Shown one piece after another: positions 43,498 to 56,289 of a stretch of DNA of 64,000 bases (positions within the stretch are counted from its first letter, which is position 1; each line of letters starts with the position of its first letter). Made by a program: the position numbers and the translations under genes. Below the pieces are notes generated by a model. It saw only the letters and a program-made list of their open reading frames with translations, was not told the origin of the DNA and searched no databases. The DNA is taken from contig JALMQS010000308.1 of the NCBI GenBank assembly GCA_024734495.1, positions 62,001 through 126,000 of the forward strand. Reading direction: 5' to 3'. Source of the DNA: Forficula auricularia. Lineage: Eukaryota; Arthropoda; Insecta; Dermaptera; Forficulidae.

Positions 43498-46400
43498 ACC
43501 TTTCGATTGGTCCCATTTTTTTTTTTTTTTATAGCTATTAGATCTTTTTTGTTAGGTTTGTTCAGGACTAAGTTCTTTGTTTATGAACCGATTTTGATGA
43601 TTCTTTTTTTATTGGAAAGAGGTATATAAGGATGTTGCCATATTAATTTGGTCAAGTTCTGATGTTATGATCACTATTAATAACATCACTAAAAAGAGAA
43701 AAATAAAATAATTTTTAAGAAAAATAAAACCGACTTCAAAAAATTAAATGCAACAAATAATACACACTAAAAGGTATAAAATAATTATTATCTTATTTAG
43801 TTACAAGTAAACTACTAAATATTAACATGAAATTACTTTTTGAAGTCGGTGCCAAACAGATACATTTTATGAATCGCACTCGACGGATCTTACTTACTAC
43901 GTTTGGCGGATACGTTTGCTTATAGGTATAGTTTTTTTGGCACCGACTTCAAAAAGTAATTTCATGTTAATATTTCGTAGTTTAGTTGTAACTAAATAAG
44001 TTAATAATTATTTTATACCTTTTAGTGTATTTTATTTGTTGCATTTAATTTTTTGAAGTCGGTTTTATTTTTTTCTAAGAAAAGATTATTTTCTCGAGCC
44101 AAGATTTCACTTTTTTTTTCTTTTTCTCTCCTTTCATCTGTTGCATATTTACAAAATTTATTACCCTTGGATGTCTGTTGCCTGCACTGCACACAGGTCC
44201 CCTTTTTAATGTCCTCCAGAGTCCATCGGAATCCTCTCCTTTCTCTTCCTACTACTATTCTTTTTCTATATTTAGTTTCTATCCAAAATATCCTTGAAAA
44301 TCTTGAAATCAATTTCAACATTAGAATCAATAAATGATATAATCTGATTGCATTTACCTACTGTTTTAAACTCTCTGCTGGCTATAAAGGGAAAAATATA
44401 CTTTAGTGAGTTAGTAATTTTTAACTATATGTATTTAGGTGTGTTAAATAAAAACAAAAGCTTCTTTTTCAGCAATTTTAGTGCAAATGGTGGTTTAAAT
44501 TTAAATTAATCCAAATATTTCCAATTACAGTATTCCTTCTTCAGTGGAATTGGAGCAAAATACAATGGGTGTTAGTTAAAACTTACAATCCAAGTAAAAT
44601 ATTTTTACTTTACCATACAGGGTATGGTCAAGTATTGTAATCATGCATGAAAAAAGTGTTTATTTTCCTTCTTTTTTTCAAAATATCTCAAAAACGGCTT
44701 AAACTATTTCGATTAAAAAAATTGAGCGAAACCATGGCATTTCGCTCTACAAAAAATCTCTAATAAGTAAACATCGAAATAATTATATTTTTTGAGATAA
44801 TAATTGATTTGTCAAAATGTCTGTTAGTTAGTCTGTGCGTTACCAAATTTTTGTGGACGAGCTAGCTCAAAAACTAGTGTGAATATCGAAACCAAATTTC
44901 ATACGTAGTTTTGGTCCATTGAGGTTAAGAGTTGATAAGATTTTGGTGCATATCGACCCAAAAATTAATGGGGGTGGAGGGGGTTAAAAATTAAAAATCT
45001 AGCCCGTTTGAGCAAATTCAACCAAATTTTGTATACATAATCAGTGGGATCCCAGAAGTCTAAAAATGCAAAAACTAACCGCCCAAAAAAGGGGAGGGGG
45101 GAGTGTAGGGTCAAATAATGATAATCTTGGCCATTTATCAAACTCAACCAAATTTTGTATACATAATCAGTGAGACCCCAGGAGTATAAAAATGCAAAAA
45201 GTAACCGCCCGAAATGGGGGGGGGTCAAAAAATGAAAATCTTGGCCATTTACCAAACTCTACCAAATTTTGTATACATAATCAGTGTGCCCCTAGGAGTT
45301 TAAAAATGCAAAAACTAACCCCCCCCTCCCCTACATGATTATAAATAATTTTATTAAATATTAATGTAAGTGCGGGGCCAGGTTGTTTGGTAAAGTCAAG
45401 TGGATGGCCACATCAGAACACGTCAGCTTATTTTTATTCTTAAACAATTTTTCAAAATAAAAATTGATCATGTAATTTATGCAGGGCTGACCAACCCGCG
45501 GCCCGCATCCTGCCCACCACAACAATTAATGCGACCCGACATAAAATCGAGCGAACAATAAAAACTTGATTAAATAGAAAATTATTTTGAAAATTTTTAC
45601 AAATATTCATATAATTTTTTCCATTAACTCTTAAACTAACATATTCAATATATATTGTTGATAATTTTTGAATTTTATAAAAAATAAGTAACTATTAAAT
45701 TAAAAGATACAATTACAAATTATCCAACTTTCGCAATATCACTTACATTTAAATAAAGTTTTAATAAAAGATCAAATTCCATTTGAAATATCAATAAAAT
45801 GAATAATTTTGAATTAAGCATCATTGATAGAAAGATAAAATATACAAAATGGATATTTCTGAAGTTCAAGCAGTTCAAATTGTGTGCCTAATTAATCAAG
45901 AGCTAAGTCAACAAGTGGCAAGTACTCTTGCAAAAAGCAATAATTTCAATAATGTATGTTTCTTTGTAAAAAAATTAAAATGATTTACTATTTAATAAAG
46001 TTTTTATTGGTTGGTCGATTTTTTTGCACTTCAGTGTATTTATTATTTCAGTAATTAAAACTTTTTGAAGTGATAAATAATTTTAAAACACAATCCTGAA
46101 GGAAAAAACTCAAAAGATTATTATGCTATGATATTTTTGGTTTTTTGTCTTGGTAGATTTCACATTATTAACTATATTTTTTTATTAACAAATATCTATG
46201 CAATTAGTATATTTTATATGCGCCCCGAGGCATTTGTTTTTCCTTTAAATGCGTCACGTGTAATCCATTTTGGACACCCTTGATGTAAGTTAATATTTAT
46301 ATTGTATTTGCTCCAAGATCCACTGAAGAAGGAATACCGTAAAGTTTCCAAAATATTTGGATTAATTTAAACCACCATTTGAATTAAAAATTGCTGAAAA

Positions 46401-47364
46401 AAAAGCTTGTGTTTTTATTTAACATCTATGTGAATCCTCAGCGCCACCGTGACTTAAGATATAGATTTTTAACTTCAAATCCAGACTTTTCCATATAAAA
46501 TTCAGGATTTTAAAAATAAAAATCTGATGTTTTCAAATCAAATTCAGAATTTCTATAATATAAAACCATGCATATTTTTAAATATTAAATTATAGCTTTG
46601 TATCTGAAAACGTTTCATGAGAGTACGAAATGCCAATCTTGAAACGTTTTAGTCGATTAGCTGAAAATTGGTATGCAAATATCTTAAAATTCTCCTAATT
46701 TTAGCTTTTTACTTGAAAACCTTTCCCCGAGAATATAAATTGTCATTTTAGAATAGTTTTAGCTAATGAGCTGGAAATTGGTACAAAGCCCCAAATTTTA
46801 GCTTTTTACCTGAAAACGTTTCCTGAGAGTTAAATTAAATTAAAACTTTTATCTTAACTATAACTTTTTTCTATTTTTTTTAACTGTTTATTAATAAATT
46901 CTGAATTTGATTTGAAAAAGTCTGATTTTGATTTTTAAAATCCTGAATTTGATATGGAAAAGTCTGAATTTAAAAAAGGAATTTGGTGTTGTGGTACTTG
47001 GTGAAACATTTTTTAAATTATTCAAATTCAAAACTCAATTTTGTTTTATTTCTTTTTTGTGAAACCTACCTCTCATCTTGCTCAAGTTTTATTATTATAT
47101 TTTAAATTATTGGATAAAAAAATACTTGGTAGGTTTCACATTAAGATATAGAAATAAAACGAATTTATTTTTGGAGAGACTTTTACTTTCTATTTCTTCT
47201 GAAGATGTGTTAGCCACCCGAAATATATATATCCAGATTAAAGTCTCTCCAAAAAATAAATTCGTTTTATTTCTATATCTTAATGTGAAACCTACCAAGT
47301 ATTTTTTATCCAATAATCAGAATTTAAAGTTAAAGAACTATATATCTACTCTTATTAAACGGTT

Positions 47365-47415
<51 letters not shown>

Positions 47416-48020
47416 ATCTGAGTTCTATTTTGAAAACGGCTCTACCGATTTTGATGAAACAAATTCTATTAACAAGTTTTGAGGATGAGAAAGCGATCTG
47501 GCTAGGTCTGGACCTCGATAAATTTAATCTTGATTCATCATTTCTTAATTAAAGTAATTATTGATAGATGAAAATCTCAATAAAAAAGTTTGTTTACATT
47601 TTTTTCAATTATCTTTTATTTATTAATTGGTTTTTTAATTTTAAAACCCACTAATACTTTATACCAAATATTGTTATATATTAGAATTTGCCAATTTAAT
47701 TGATTAAAATTCCTCTTATTAAAAAACACGGACTAAAAATATTATCTCAAGCTAGAAGATCAAGTACACTCGATGGTGGGGAAGTAATCTCCGAAATCGA
47801 AGCCTATTTCATGTAAAAAATTATTATTTATTTAATTGATTAAAAAATTCGCTAAATTGGTATTTAATTAAAAAAATAATTATATGGAATTTATTTATAT
47901 ACCTATATACACATAATCTGTGGATCACTAGAAAGCTAGAAATGCAAAAACTGGGTGCGGGGTGGGGATGGATGTGGTGGTAAAGGAGGTGGGGTGCAGT
48001 TGTGGGAGATCCGGTGGTGA
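43498..48020 (+). repeat. 4.5-kb tandem duplication, unit 2
   Basis: Collinear with unit 1 from copy e of the foldback repeat (43498-44073) to GATCCGGTGGTGA at 48020. Differences include one CTGGTTAGTTAG block shortened near 44825, changes at 44166 and 45860, and a longer TA run at 47367-47410. Corresponding E element 44607-45396, palindrome 47107-47315, Helitron 5' end 47345. Confidence 0.92.
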
Positions 48021-48097
48021 AGCGAGGTGCGGGGTTAAGGGGAGATGGAGCTGAGTGGGGGTGGGGGTGCAGTGGTTTCGGGGGGTCCAGGGGGCGT
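47345..48097 (+). mobile_element. Helitron-like element H3 (unit 2 and beyond)
   Basis: Same 5' end as 42823. It runs past the duplication end through a G-rich part to GGGGGTCCAGGGGGCG, which resembles the 3' part of Helitron H2, but CTAG is not present, so the 3' tip is lost. Confidence 0.6.
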
Positions 48098-48706
48098 TTA
48101 CTATTTGTATTTTGTTTAATTTGGTTACCGTGCATCGCTCGGTGGCTCAGGTACTGTATTTAGTATGTGTATAAAAAATATATATATAACTATCAGTGGC
48201 GTGCGTTTCATGAATGCTGTGGATGCTGCAAATCCATAAAATTTAAAAACGTGTCAAGACTATTTTCCTATTGTGTCATATTTAAATGTAAATTGCATTG
48301 GCTGTAGAGTCAGCCGATGTGCTCAAGATACCATACATATAATATTTAATTTGTTACTATCGTAATTATAGATTTAAAGAAATATCTTAGATACCTCGGC
48401 AATAAGCTAACATATGAATTACTTCATTGAGAATGTCCACCAGTTTCCATAAACGACTTTTCAAGTGATTAGATCCATAGATGCCTAGTAACAAGTTGCA
48501 CGGGTATGTTCTCTTTGAAATCCGCCGCTGAAAACGGAAACATCCAAAAGTTTGAAAAAATTCAAGATTGACATTGTCCATACAGTCTGGCGGTGGTATT
48601 TAATCTTTTTCATTCATCAATCAAACCGAAAAGAATTTAGAATGAAGTTTTTCGCATTTAAGGAACATTAAAAGTAAATGGTCAAGTCAGATTTAAGGAA
48701 TATAAA
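48098..48706. other. Low-copy stretch
   Basis: No repeat or domain recognised. CAGTGGCGTGCGTTTCATGA near 48195 is similar in style to the start of other insect repeats but has no partner here. Confidence 0.35.
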
Positions 48707-49440
48707 AATTTTTAAGAAAAAAATAAAAACCGACTTCAAAAAATTAAGTGCAACAAATATAAAAATACACTAAAAGGTATAAAATAATTATTATCTTATT
48801 TAGTTACAACTAAACGACGAAACATTAACACGAAATTACTTTTTAAAGTCGGTGCCAAACAAACTATACCTATAAGCGAGCGTACCCGCCAAACGTACTA
48901 AGTAAGATCCGTCGAGTGCGATTCATAAAAGGTATATGTTTGGCACCAACTTCAAAAAGTAATTTCGTGTTAATATTTCGTCGTTTAGTTGTAACTAAAT
49001 AAGATAATAATTATTTTATACCTTTTAGTGTATTTTTATATTTGTTGCATTTAATTTTTTGAAGTCGGTTTTTATTTTTTCTTAAAAATTTTATTTTTCT
49101 CCTTTTAGTGATGTTATTAATAGTGATTATATCATCAGAACTTGACCAAATTAATATGACACCATCCCTAAGACACCCCTTTCGGATAAAAAAAGAACCA
49201 TCGAAATCGGTTCATAAACAAAGATGTTAGGTCTAAACAAACCTAATAAAAAAGGTCTAATACCTATGAAAAAAATCGAAAAAAAATGGGACCAATCGGA
49301 AGCTAGACTGGACCCAATGCAAAAAAATTTTCAAAATCGGTTGACAATTGGCGGAGATATGAGGTAACATAGGCACAAAAAAAAAAAAAAAAAAAAATTC
49401 AATCGAATAGAGAACCTCCTCCTTTTTTGAAGTCGGTTAA
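48707..49440 (-). repeat. 'ACCGACTTC' foldback repeat, copy f
   Basis: Full copy in reverse. The centre is in the standard orientation once reversed, and both arms carry the AACACGAAATT variant. The 79-codon minus frame at 49331-49570 only spans the T-run module. Confidence 0.85.
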
Positions 49441-49859
49441 AAAAACAAACAAAGCGATTACCTGCAGCTATAATGATTGGATAACAGATATTAACTGAAT
49501 TATCTTCCGATGTTATATGACGCAGATTGCGCTTACGTAAATTAAGCATAATGCATATTAAATATGTCATTATTTATATAATAAATGAACATTTTTCCGC
49601 TGGATATTATGTGAAATGTATAGTGTGGAAAAATATCATCACCCGCGTCCCACTTGCAATGCAGAATAAAGCAAAAATGCTCAAAATTCAAAGTTGACAT
49701 GCTCAGTACGCCCGTGTGTGGTGCTTCTTAAACTGTGGGTTCCTGTATCTAATTATGGGGGTCGGTAACAGTAAAATTTTCTGGACACGTATTATTAAAA
49801 TATATAAAACGTATAATAATAAAAAATAGATTCAGTTTCTTAAATTTTTCAAAAGATTT
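49441..49859. other. Nothing recognised
   Basis: No repeat partner, domain or terminal repeat was seen. Confidence 0.35.
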
Positions 49860-50185
49860 GTTAGGGCTCTCGTGAGGTGAGTGCTGTGTGGTGCTTTGTG
49901 CGCCCCCCATCAAGTCGATGGGGTCCTAACAATCTGTTGAGTGCAGGTTGTAGGTTGCGTGTTCATATAGGGTGTGTGCAGGGGAGGGGCTGCTGGTTGG
50001 CGTTTGGCCCCTCCAGATTCGAATGTCCGAATCCGTTCCGCTACCTCAGTCGAATCGAGTCGCTTTAATTATAGCATGGGTGAATATATTTCACTCATGC
50101 AAAAGCGACTCAACGATCCGACTGAGTCATCTAGCGGCCGTGGCTCAAGGCTCGTCGCCATGCGCAAGAGCGGGCCGTTACAGAT
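49860..50185 (+). repeat. GC-rich repeat J, copy 1
   Basis: Shares with 62509-62900 GTTAGGGC..CTCGTG, CAAGTCGATGGGGTCCTAAC, GGGGAGGGGCTGCT.GTTGGC, CGATCCGACTGAGTCATCTA and CTCAAGGCTCGTCGCCAT. Much richer in GC than its surroundings. The GTTAGG..CCTAAC pair can form a stem. Overlapping frames differ between copies, so it is probably non-coding. Class unknown. Confidence 0.75.
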
Positions 50186-50321
50186 TCTTTACTTTATTTA
50201 AATATGTTTCACCAAGAACACAAACCATTTGCTTTTTTGCTATGTATGTTAACCCATAACTTCTTTGTTTATGAATCGATTTTATTTGTAAACAACTCAA
50301 GCTTGACTAAAAATCACTAAA

Positions 50322-50695
50322 AAGAGAAAAACAAAAATAATTTTTAAGAAAAAAAAACCGACTTCAAAAAAATTAAATGCAACAAATAAAATAATAATAA
50401 CTCAAAATTCAGTCGGTGTCAAACATATAGATTTTATGAATCGCACTCGATGGATCTTACTTAGTACGTTTGGCGGGTAATGAAAACAACATCGCGTAAT
50501 ACAAGCTAATATAATAACAAGCTCGCTTATATAGTTTGTTTGGCACCGACTTCAAAAAGTGATTTCATGTAACAATTTCATCGTTTAGCTGTAACTAAAT
50601 TAGATAATTACTTTATACCTTTTAGTGTATTTTATTTGAATTTTATTTTTTTGAAGTCGGTTTTTTTTCTTAAAAATTATTTTTAATTTTTTATA
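50322..50695 (+). repeat. 'ACCGACTTC' foldback repeat, copy g, palindromic module only
   Basis: Lacks the first module. The centre carries an extra stretch of about 40 bp (AATGAAAACAACATCGCGTA and on) after GTTTGGCGGGT. More diverged than other copies. Confidence 0.75.
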
Positions 50696-50972
50696 ATTTC
50701 ATTTAAATTGAGTAGGTAAACAATTATTTTTATAGAGAAATGTTTGCAGAATTTAACAGAACAAAAGACATATTGATACATAGATAAACACATACATACA
50801 TACAGGTCAAGCTAATATAAAGCGTATAAAAAGGGTGAGAATAGCTGTTATAGATGAATAGCCCCGTCCTTTGTTGCCTGGCATATAGACAACCGGGAAA
50901 ACAGAGCATATTCATTTCTAAGCGCGATCTTCTCTAGGCTAGAGTGTGGTACGCAAACTATTTACCCTTATA

Positions 50973-51560
50973 CAGGGTGTCTGGTGGCAAATTTATATTT
51001 TTAAATACGATTATTTCAAAAAGTAATAAACGGTGTGGGGGGAGGGTGGCGCCGTTGGAATTATCGTTCGTGCGGATTTGTCAGTCACGATGTCGCAGTG
51101 GTCGAGTGAGCATCGCGCGTTCGCTGTGGAGACATTTTTAAGAGTAATGATTCTTACGTAATTGCTGATGTTGGAGCGTTTTCGCACTGTAAATCCCATT
51201 TTTTGGAGCGACGAGGCTCATTTTCACTTAAACGGCCACGTCAACAAGCAAAACTACCGTTACTGGTCTCCAAGAACCCGCAACACCTCGATTGAAACAT
51301 CAAAAACCATTGCATTGCCCCAGGGTAACTGTTGGGTGTGCCTTATCCACGCATGAGATAATTGGACCATTTTTTTCGAAAATTCTCGAGGCCAGGCGAA
51401 AGAGAAGAAAGAACTCGACGGAAGACATCTGGATGACATACTCTTTAAAAATAAAATCCGCATTTCTATTCTTTCGTTCAATGCTCTTAATAAAACTATA
51501 TGTCAATTATTACGTTTTTTATTTAAGTTTGAAAATATAAATCTGCTACCAGACACCCTA
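50973..51560 (+). mobile_element. Mariner/IS630-like element, deleted
   Basis: Ends CAGGGTGTCTGGTGGCAAAT and, complemented, TAGGGTGTCTGGTAGCAGAT, flanked by TA. The interior encodes a broken transposase middle. At 588 bp it is far shorter than an intact element of about 1.3 kb. Confidence 0.85.
51162..51420 (+). pseudogene. IS630/mariner-like transposase central fragment
   Basis: FWSDEAHFHLNGHVNKQNYR..WSPRTRN contains the first catalytic Asp (WSDEAHF). The next blocks, CPRVTVGCALSTHEIIGPFF, continue in another frame from about 51300, so there is a frameshift. Second and third catalytic residues are absent. These motifs are typical of mariner-like insect elements whose ends read CAGGGTGTC. 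Confidence 0.8.
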
Positions 51561-52290
51561 TACATACGTTAAGCTCTGATGACATTGCTGCTACAGACAG
51601 AAAGAAGTTTGCTCATCAATATCTTCCATTTGAAAAACCTTTTAAGAACTTTACTATTTATTTTTTTATTCTTAAAAAAAAATATTCTACTTAATTCTTC
51701 AAGCTTGATCTCTTCTAATTATTTTTAAATTAAACTCCACTTAAATGTTTTAGATCTTCACTTTCTCTCCATTAATTTTTCATAGAAATACTTCGTAAAA
51801 CAAAAGTTGCTCTCCTCTATTGTACTATATATCGACTCTATACCAATTTATTTACTAAACTCTTTTTCTTTTTCTCTCTCCAATATAACAACTTCTGGGA
51901 GGGTGAGGGTTAAAAAAAGAAACGAAATAAATTATTAAAAAATAGTTCTTAAGAACTCCATTCAAAATTAATTCCAGGCATCTATTATGGAACAAAGTTG
52001 GAGGGGGGTAAAACCGACGTTCGGGGGTTGGGAAGTTTTTCGGTTGAACCTGTTGAATTAGGAGTTAAATTACACGTGAAACAGCTTAGGGTATATATAT
52101 AGATAAAATTTCTAGCTCTAAAAGATTTCCAAGAGAAAGAAGAGTAGAAAGAATTAATCAATAGGATCCGATCGGAAGGAAATTGAGATAAATTTTGGGC
52201 TTATTTTCAAATGGAAATCAATCCCTAATGGCAGAAAAGATATTCTTTTTTTTTAATCAATATCAAATTAGCTACGTGTTCTGATGTGGC
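51561..52290. other. Low-copy stretch
   Basis: No repeat partner or protein domain recognised. Confidence 0.35.
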
Positions 52291-52300
52291 CATCCACTTG

Positions 52301-53022
52301 ACTTTACCATACAATCTGGCCCCTAAAATTATTTATAATCATGTAGGAGAGGGGGTTAGTTTTTGCATTTTTAGACTCTTATACTGATTATGTATACAAA
52401 ATTTGAGTTTAAATTTTTAACCCCCCCCTCAACCCCCTTAATTTTGGGTCAATATGCACCAAAATTTAATCAGCTCTTAATCTCAATGGACCAAAACTAC
52501 TTGTGAAATTTGGTTTCGATATTCACACTAGTTTTTGAGCTAGCTTGTCCACAAAAATTTGGTAACGCACAGACTAACAGACAACCAGACTAAAGACATT
52601 TTGACAAAACAATTATTATCTCAAAAAATATAATTTTTTCAATGTTCACTTATTAGGGGCAGTTGTATGTCGGTTGGTAAAACTTTTTTTAAACGTTGAC
52701 AAAGGGTAAAACCTTATTATTCACCTGGAGGCCGGCGGGATGGCCAATCAGATGACAGGCACTCTCATCTGATTAGCCACCCCGTCAGGTACAAGGTGAA
52801 TTATGAAGTTTTTACACTTTGTCAACGTTTAAAAAGAGTTCACCAACCGACATACAACTGGCCCTTAGGGCTTTTTTGTAGACCGAAATGCCATGGTTTC
52901 GCCCAATTTTTTTAACCAAAATAGTTTCAGCCGTTTTTGAGATATTTCGCAAAAAAGAATGAAAAAAAAACACTTTTTTCTTGAACGATTATAATACTTG
53001 ACCATACCCTGTATGGTAAAGT
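52301..53022 (-). mobile_element. E-family terminal-inverted-repeat element with nested MITE
   Basis: Left ACTTTACCATAC and right GTATGGTAAAGT are inverted. The body is the reverse of 40071-40870 with only one copy of the inner tandem block. A Harbinger-type MITE at 52656-52864 interrupts it. Confidence 0.75.
52656..52864. mobile_element. 209-bp PIF/Harbinger-type MITE
   Basis: Inverted ends begin GGGGCAGTTGTATGTCGG and, complemented, GGGCCAGTTGTATGTCGG, with TTA on both sides (52653-52655, 52865-52867). The inner region is also palindromic (TCATCTGATTAGCC and complement). Other E copies show the empty site CTTATTAGAG, so the limits are firm. Confidence 0.88.
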
Positions 53023-54920
53023 AAAAACGTACCAGTTATTTAAAAGTAATGATACTTACTCTGAAATCAGTACCTAAATTTGTTATATTTTATAACAAGT
53101 ATGCATAATACCATCATATGTGGTGCTAGCAAATTGAGCTCTCGAAATATTATTTTTCGAAATTTGCCGCCGCGTCGAGTTCCACGATAGGTGGTGCTTT
53201 ACCTTGAATTTTGAGGGACTATTTTCCATCCTTTTCTCTTTAGTTCCATGCTTTGGTGTCTATAAAAAGGCCTGAACCATAATATTTTGTCCCTTTTATT
53301 TTGAACCCTACGCTGTGGGCATCTAGTATGAATTTTGAGACTGCTCAAAATTCATATTAATTCCATAGCCAGATAACGCGTAAGCATAAATTTATTTGTT
53401 TTTTCATCAATTGAGATTGATATTGAATTTTTCTATTTGTTAAGTTGATTTACAACCAACTAGAAAATAGATTAAATTGTGTTGAACGCTTCACGGTTAT
53501 CTGGCTATATATTTAGCAATTTGTGCTAAAAACGCGATTGGCTTTAATTAATTAATTTTTAATAAAATTGAATTGGTTTCTCAAATCCCTCCAAGAATTC
53601 CCTAAGGTTTTTTGAAAACCAAATATAACTTGATTGGATAAGGAGTCCGGGTGAACGAGAAGCATACGTCCATTTTCTTCATCTAAAGTTTGATTAATAA
53701 TATTCTTATGTTAATTTGTATATAATTGATTTATATATAAACTTTATTTTGTGAATATTTGTATTTTTTCAAATAGCTGAATTTTAACATTCAATTTTCA
53801 AACTTTTTATCTGTATTTATATAGTTTTAAGTTACTCATAACATCACTTACTTGTATTCAATTTTAAAATTCATATTTTTATAATCCAAAATTTATATTA
53901 AATTCTAATAAACCTACTTACAGTCCATTTTTTATCTATAATTAATTTTTTATTTTATTAATATTTAAATTAATATTCCACGCTGCTATAAGCTGCACCA
54001 ATACTTAATAATTATTATTATTACATTTTTTATAAATAGTTACAGGTGATATTAAACTAATAATATAATTTTTCAACAATTATAACTTTGATAGGGCTCA
54101 TTATCGATATAAATATTCAATAGGGTCCTGTAGTGTTGCATGGTGTAAAATTAGATGAATACAAGAGGTAGGATTAAATGAAAAAGGTGTGTAACAGGAA
54201 ATCCACTTTAAACTCTTGACGAGCGAATTGACTAAAAACTAAACAGATGTAGTCGCAAATGATCAATGTTTATTTCATATAATATTTCACCAAAATAGTC
54301 TAATGATTTCGATACAAGAAAAAGTCTCACCAAAAAGTAACAGCCTCTGTAGTCCGGGGTGGATCATTGTAAGATCCCAAAGTGAACTCAATATATTGAT
54401 ATTTTTTGTCACAAAATTCCAATGAGCTCAAATCAAAGGAAATGTCAAGAAAGTCTCTCCTGAGGCGGGTTGTCATCTCCGATCAAAGTGCCGGATATAT
54501 ATATTTGACTGACAGCTAAATCAACTAAACGTCAGATATGTGTGCAGCTATCTACTAAAACCAAAGATGACCTTTTATTTTGACTCACAGTTGAACGAAA
54601 GAAATAGCATAATCTTAGAATCTTACAATTTTTTTTTCGAAACTCCATCATTTAAACGCTAGATAAGCACCATAAATTAAAATAAATTAAAAAACAAAAA
54701 CAAAGAGCCGGATTATAGAAATAGGGCAACTTAGGCAACTGCTTATGGACCCCCAACCCGTGAGAAAAATAAATGATAGTTTTAATTTGATGCTCTCGTT
54801 ATCGTTTTACAAAGGTTTTAGGTCTATTTTTTTTATACTTTCATTAGTACCGAGATAATAATATTTGGTAGGTATTGTTATAAGGTTTAAATGCTACCTA
54901 CCTACCTAAAGACTTACCTA
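53023..54920. other. Longest stretch without recognised repeats
   Basis: About 1.9 kb with no match to other repeats here, apart from short inverted text near 53330-53360 (ATGAATTTTGAG / CTCAAAATTCAT). No coding domain. Candidate single-copy host sequence. Confidence 0.35.
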
Positions 54921-54924
54921 CATA

Positions 54925-55445
54925 GGAGGCCGTCTATAAATTACATCAAACACTAAGGGGGTGAGGTGGCATCTCAGATTTTAAAAAATTAAAAAAATTA
55001 AATAAAAAAAGTAAAAAAAAATAAAAAAGTAAAAAAAATTTTAAAAAATAAAAAAGTAAAAAAAATATTTTTCATTTATTTTTAAATTTTAATTTTTTTA
55101 ATTTTTTTTATTTTTTTTAAGTTTTATTTTTCTCATTTTTTATCCATTTTTTAAATTTTTTATAAGTTTTTATTTTTCTAATTTTTTTAAAAAAATTTTT
55201 AAGTTTCCATTTTTCTAATTTTTTTAAGTTTTTATTTTTCTAATTTTTTTTAAAATTTTTTTAATTCAATGTTGCCACTGCAATGTTGCTGCAATGTTGG
55301 CAATGTTGTGCAAGGTTCGCAATGTTGCCGCAACTTGCTGCTCCTTCTGTCTGGGGGGTGAGGTGGCATCTCAGATTTGTGACAAAATGTGACAGGGGGC
55401 CCGGGGATCTTAAAAATTGTGATGTCACAAAAGTCAAATTAAAAT
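54925..55445. repeat. MITE-like repeat disrupted by low-complexity DNA
   Basis: GGCCGTCTATAAATTACATC..GGGGGTGAGGTGGCATCTCAG and the end GACAAAATGTGACAGGGGGC..AAATTGTGATGTCACAA recall a repeat seen in many invertebrates. The 24 bp at 54957-54980 is repeated at 55355-55378. Between them lie (AAAAATTT)-like DNA and a (CAATGTTGC)n tract at 55268-55325. The 60-codon frame there is spurious. Confidence 0.55.
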
Positions 55446-55744
55446 TTTTTAAATATATTCTTTAGATTTTATGTTATAATTATTCCAACCTGAAAATGTT
55501 GGTAAAATAAATCTAGACAAATAATGGTAAGCAAGCAAATTTTAATCAACAAAAATTCCATATCCATCCCACCCCGCACCCAGTTTTTGCATTTCTAGCT
55601 TTCTAATGGTCCACATATATATTATGTGTATATTTGTTTACTCGTACACCAATTTTCCCACATTCGTTCATATTGATTAACATTATAAAAAAATAATAAA
55701 AAAAATAATAAAAAAATAATCGTATAGGATCTGAAATAAAAACA
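55446..55744. other. AT-rich stretch with Helitron H3 scrap
   Basis: 55560-55630 (CCCCGCACCCAGTTTTTGCA, TTCTAGCTTTCTAATGGTCC) is the reverse of 43380-43440. Otherwise unrecognised. Confidence 0.5.
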
Positions 55745-56170
55745 TTTTTTTTTATGATAATGATGAGAGAAGGAGTTACACCAAAAAGGTGCAACCCCTA
55801 AAGGCCTCGGTTGGCCCCTCCATCGTGAAAAGAAGAAGAAAGAATTTTATGGGTTGGGCGGAGGTCGAAGGTATTTGTGGATACGGGTCTTAAATAGCTG
55901 AAGGTTATAAGTGGCGGGGAAGATGGTGGCAGGGAGCGAGTTCCAGTCTCTGGTGGTCATAGGGATAAAAGAGTTGGCGAAAGCGCTTGTTCGACTTTTA
56001 TCCAATTTGACAGCGAAGGGGTGCTGAGCGTTAGAAAACCGCGTGTTTATCGTAAAGAGGGCATTAGGGGGGATAAGTGATTTCAGCTCGACTGAACAGA
56101 CACCGTGATAGTATCTGTAGTACAGGGAAAGGGCAGAAACGGTTCTTCGGTGAGCCAGGGAGTCGAGTGA
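55745..56170 (-). mobile_element. 5'-truncated LINE with coding remnant
   Basis: Minus strand: an open frame at 56170-55847 reading SLDSLAHRRTVSALSLYYRY, then RFSNAQHPFAVKLDKSRTSA and MTTRDWNSLPATIFPATYNL, stopping after RPPPNP. A short 3' UTR and a tail of 9 A (seen as T at 55745-55753) follow. It matches the end of the 17803-18144 frame. The apparent extra N-terminus upstream of 56170 is flanking DNA. Confidence 0.85.
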
Positions 56171-56289
56171 GTTAAATAAGATTTGTTTCCAAGTTATATA
56201 AATAAAAGTCACTTGAACCACTTTATTTGTAAACACACCTGTTTTGTTATGATTTAGACACCTGTTAATTAAAAACAAACAAAAAATTC

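Noticed and set aside
38959..48020. Treating the tandem duplication as certainly biological
   Set aside because: Allelic copies placed in tandem by assembly cannot be excluded from sequence alone, so it is reported with that caveat.
49877..50259. Arginine- and proline-rich frames over repeat J as a gene
   Set aside because: The frames are not conserved between the two J copies and overlap in several phases.
52301..53022. The E family as a Helitron
   Set aside because: It has inverted ends (ACTTTACCATAC) and no TC/CTRR termini.
55283..55465. 60-codon frame over the CAATGTTGC tract
   Set aside because: Product of a short tandem repeat.
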